From: Blastopirellula sediminis
GTDB taxonomy: Bacteria; Planctomycetota; Planctomycetia; Pirellulales; Pirellulaceae
Length of the DNA: 64,000 nucleotides
Assembly: GCF_020966755.1 (NCBI RefSeq)
Contig: NZ_JAJKFT010000010.1
Location: forward strand, 744,001 to 808,000
Direction of reading: 5' to 3'
Both the position numbers and the translations under genes were made by a program. Below, one piece after another: positions 61,629 through 64,000 of this stretch. Each line of letters opens with the position of its first letter. The stretch's first letter is position 1. Under the pieces are notes generated by a model. The model ran no database searches and had not been told where the DNA came from. It was given only the letters and a program-made list of their open reading frames with translations.

Positions 61629-62402
61629 ATGAGACGCCAGCCGCAAAACTCGCCGGACTCGGACTCGCGAAAAACGCGTCCCGGGCAAGTTTGGTTGAGC
61701 CACGGCGACGTCTCTTACGCGTCGGCCGTCCTGGAAACTCAGGTCGGCGACAAGACAGCACGGGAACGGGTCATGAATCGATCATCGGCGGAACCATTGG
61801 CTGAAGCGCCTTCGCGGCGTCAGTTGTGGGTCGATGGAGTCGGCGGTTTCCTGCTGCTGACTTCGCCGGACGTGTTGATCGGCCAGGCGACGCCGCAAAG
61901 CGGAGTCGACCTGCCGATCTTGGGAGACGTCAGCCGGCGGCACGCTTGGATTCGTCGCCGCGGATCGGAATATGTGGTCGAGCCGCTGGCTGAAGTTCGC
62001 CGGCGCGGAAAACTACTCGACCAGCCGACCGTCTTATCGGATGGAGACCTGATCCAGTTGGGGCGAAGCGTCGTCCTCAGCTTCCAGAAACGGCATCCGC
62101 TGAGCGCCAGCGCGGTCCTGCGACTGGAAAGCTCGCAGCGGACCGAACCGGCCGCCGATGCGATCGTGCTGATGGCCGAAACCTGCATCCTGGGCCCCAA
62201 GGGTTGCAACCATGTGGTCTGCGGCGGTTGGAAACAGGATGTGGTATTGTACAAGCAGGGAGAGGGGCTTCATGTCCGCTCTCCTGGCGCATTTCAAGTG
62301 AACGGCGCCGCGGTGAAAAACAAATCGCCGCTGGTCGCCGACTGCTCGGTCCAGGGAGAAGACTTTTCGTTTTATCTGGAACGACTGGCCGCCAGCGCGT
62401 GA
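61629..62402 (+). CDS. FHA-like domain protein of the kinase operon
   Basis: The 257-residue protein has an FHA-like domain (about 60-155) with the S-R-R-H motif (DVSRRHAWIRRRGSEYVV) and the strand LSDGDLIQLGRSVVLSF. The Gly-Arg of the first loop is replaced by LIGQATP, so phosphothreonine binding may be altered. The C-terminal 100 residues form a second beta-rich region (DAIVLMAETCILGPKGCNHVV) that resembles another FHA-like fold. The start at ATG61629 has no clear Shine-Dalgarno site; an upstream frame reaches 61572. It lies 202 bases after the coiled-coil gene and 157 bases before the kinase start, all on one strand. A role reading kinase-phosphorylated partners is plausible. Confidence 0.72.
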   Translation: MRRQPQNSPDSDSRKTRPGQVWLSHGDVSYASAVLETQVGDKTARERVMNRSSAEPLAEAPSRRQLWVDGVGGFLLLTSPDVLIGQATPQSGVDLPILGDVSRRHAWIRRRGSEYVVEPLAEVRRRGKLLDQPTVLSDGDLIQLGRSVVLSFQKRHPLSASAVLRLESSQRTEPAADAIVLMAETCILGPKGCNHVVCGGWKQDVVLYKQGEGLHVRSPGAFQVNGAAVKNKSPLVADCSVQGEDFSFYLERLAASA

Positions 62403-62559
62403 CCGAGAGCGCGGCGAGACGCGGGGAACGTCTCTGACGGCCGAATTGCGGGGAAACAATTCGATGCGCGATGACGCAGCGACGATAGAGCCGGAAGAGG
62501 AGCAGCGGCACACAGCCGACCTCTCTCCGCAGGCCAATCATCGCCCGCGAGGGGGAACG

Positions 62560-64000
62560 ATGAAATTTACCTATGCCAGCGGATCGAAGCCGTTAGAGGG
62601 CTTCACCATTAAACGAGGCGTCGGCGCCGGGGGCTTCGGCGAAGTCTTCTACGCGCTAACCGACTCCGGCAAGGAAGTCGCCCTCAAACATATCCAACGC
62701 AACCTCGACATCGAGATGCGCGGGGTCAAGCATTGCTTGAACCTGAAGCACCCGCATCTGGTCGCGCTCTTCGACATCAAGTTTGACGACGCCGGCGAAG
62801 GCTGGGTCGTCATGGAATACGTCCGGGGCGAAAACCTGAAGGAAATCCTCGATCGTCGCCCCAGCGGCCTGCCGCCGGAAGAAGCGATTCGCTGGTTCCG
62901 TCCGATCGCGGCCGCCGTCGGCTATCTGCATGACCATGGCATCGTTCACCGCGACCTGAAGCCAGGCAACATCTTTAACGACGCCGGCACGATCAAAATC
63001 GGCGACTACGGCCTCTCCAAGTTCATCTCGGTCAGCCGCCGTAGCGGACAAACCGAAAGCGTCGGGACGTTCCACTACATGGCGCCCGAGATCGGCAAAG
63101 GGGTCTACGGCAAAGAGATCGACATCTACGCCCTCGGCATCATGCTTCATGAGATCCTGACCGGCCATGTTCCCTTCGAAGGGGAAAGCAGCCAGGAGAT
63201 CATCATGAAGCACCTGACCGCCGAGCCTGACCTGCGCGGCGTGCCGGAGCCGTTCCGCTCGACGATCGCCAAGGCGCTGGCGAAAGACCCGGCCAAACGA
63301 ACCGGCACCGTCGAAGAAATGCTGGCCAACCTCGGCCTCTCGAAAAACGAGACGGTCGTCGAGTCGCTGCATGACGACGTCAAGATCGAACGTCCCCGAC
63401 AATCGGCGCCGCAAGCCGAAGATCCGATCGTTCCGCCGCTCAACAGCGCCGAACCGGACGAGCCGGTCGCTCGTGCGATCTCCGGCGGGATGCGTTCGCT
63501 GAATGACTGGTGGAACAACGACAACATCAGCTTGCTGCCGAAGATCTTGGTGCTGGTTCTCTGCTCGGTCGCGCTGATCGCCAACCTTGGTTGGTTGATA
63601 CCGCTCGGTCTGTTGGCAGGGGCCGCCTACATGGTCTATCTGCTCGGCCGGACGATCTACCTTCACATGAACGACACGCCGGCGAAATCGTCGGCGACGC
63701 AATATTCGACGTACCATCCGGTGGTGATGACGCGCAAAGAGCGCGCTCAGGAAAGGCGAACGCAAAAGATCAGTCGTCGTGAGCGCGAACGGAACGCGCT
63801 CGCCGCGATCCCGCTCGACCTGCGGATGAAAAGCCTGGTCGGCTCGTTCCTGGTTAGCGCCGTTTCGGCGGCGGTGATCTCGCTGCTGGCGCTGATCTTG
63901 GGAGGAGTCTCGCTTGAAGCTGCGCCTGCGACTTGGGCGCCGCTCTTCGGCTGGTTGACCGTGATGACGATCTGCGGTTCGTGGAGCGTCCTGTTGGTCG
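62560..64000 (+). CDS. Ser/Thr protein kinase with membrane C-terminus (partial)
   Basis: The frame is open to the right edge, so only the first 480 residues are seen. The kinase domain (about 15-270) has the Gly-rich loop GVGAGGFGEV, Lys43 in VALKH, the catalytic loop H-R-D-L-K-P-G-N with Asp132, D-Y-G (Asp149) in place of D-F-G, and M-A-P-E. After an acidic Pro-rich linker, membrane segments begin near residue 325 (KILVLVLCSVALIANLGWLIPLGLLAG region) and another near 430 (LVGSFLVSAVSAAVISLLAL). It is thus a transmembrane kinase whose extra part lies beyond the window. ATG62560, preceded by GAGGGGG, is chosen over ATG62464 because it gives the start MKFTYASGSKPLEGF typical of this planctomycete group as I recall it. 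Confidence 0.88.
   Translation, partial: MKFTYASGSKPLEGFTIKRGVGAGGFGEVFYALTDSGKEVALKHIQRNLDIEMRGVKHCLNLKHPHLVALFDIKFDDAGEGWVVMEYVRGENLKEILDRRPSGLPPEEAIRWFRPIAAAVGYLHDHGIVHRDLKPGNIFNDAGTIKIGDYGLSKFISVSRRSGQTESVGTFHYMAPEIGKGVYGKEIDIYALGIMLHEILTGHVPFEGESSQEIIMKHLTAEPDLRGVPEPFRSTIAKALAKDPAKRTGTVEEMLANLGLSKNETVVESLHDDVKIERPRQSAPQAEDPIVPPLNSAEPDEPVARAISGGMRSLNDWWNNDNISLLPKILVLVLCSVALIANLGWLIPLGLLAGAAYMVYLLGRTIYLHMNDTPAKSSATQYSTYHPVVMTRKERAQERRTQKISRRERERNALAAIPLDLRMKSLVGSFLVSAVSAAVISLLALILGGVSLEAAPATWAPLFGWLTVMTICGSWSVLLV

Noticed and set aside
1-64000. CRISPR array, prophage, transposase or integron
   Set aside because: No regularly spaced direct repeats, no phage structural or integrase genes and no transposase motifs were seen anywhere in the window.

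Overview
This window reads as a chromosomal segment of a planctomycete, most like the Pirellulaceae (Blastopirellula/Bremerella type). The basis is gene content, not a database search: two DUF1559 proteins with type IV prepilin-like N-termini and the H-x9-DG signature, a sulfatase of the secreted planctomycete kind, a PQQ-type sugar dehydrogenase, a PKS fused to an alpha-oxoamine synthase, and FHA/Ser-Thr kinase genes. Composition is GC-rich throughout, with no obvious foreign island. I see no insertion sequence, prophage, CRISPR array or rRNA operon.

Layout. 0.1-1.4 kb: three small exported proteins (two aromatic-rich, one lipoprotein). 1.7-5.6 kb: PAS histidine kinase plus single-domain response regulator, a GrpB-family protein and the GTPase Der. 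6.1-7.9 kb: two paralogous pentapeptide-repeat proteins sharing a Trp-rich C-terminal tail. 8.1-13 kb: scpA, a DUF1559 / small lipoprotein / DUF1559 cassette, and mnmA. 13.2-24.4 kb: a compact biosynthetic locus with a 4'-phosphopantetheinyl transferase, a free-standing acyl carrier protein, a 2551-residue reducing type I PKS ending in a PLP-dependent alpha-oxoamine synthase, and a convergent penicillin-acylase-type hydrolase. 24.6-27.7 kb: carbohydrate ABC importer (permease, binding protein, permease; no ATPase), followed by a 106-bp inverted repeat. 27.8-32.9 kb: secreted GH16-like protein, then eutB-eutC-ethanolamine permease. 32.9-44.8 kb: PPK2, a renalase-like oxidoreductase, PQQ sugar dehydrogenase, pdxA, PhzF-like protein, sulfatase, PYROXD2-like oxidoreductase, an unknown conserved helical protein, and an FHA-GAF-class III cyclase. 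45-52.2 kb: a dense same-strand signalling block (Cache/4xPAS kinase, response regulator, REC-PAS-kinase, FixJ-like regulator, methyltransferase), then tRNA-Arg(TCG). 52.4-58.4 kb: FHA protein, copper P-type ATPase, two-lobed amidohydrolase. 58.7-64 kb: DUF481 outer-membrane protein, a 66-residue protein, and a coiled-coil / FHA / Ser-Thr kinase operon that runs off the right edge.

The strongest candidate for an under-described system is the 13.2-22 kb locus. One polypeptide appears able to build a fully reduced chain from malonyl units (AT motif HAFH; KS, DH, ER, KR and ACP motifs all present) and release it by decarboxylative condensation with an amino acid, which would give a sphingoid-like alpha-amino ketone. 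Other items worth attention are a class III cyclase whose purine-recognition residues look replaced, an amidohydrolase whose second lobe has lost its metal ligands, the twin pentapeptide proteins, and the long inverted repeat. All functional names are inferred from motifs and remembered families; start codons were chosen by eye from Shine-Dalgarno spacing and N-terminal family features.
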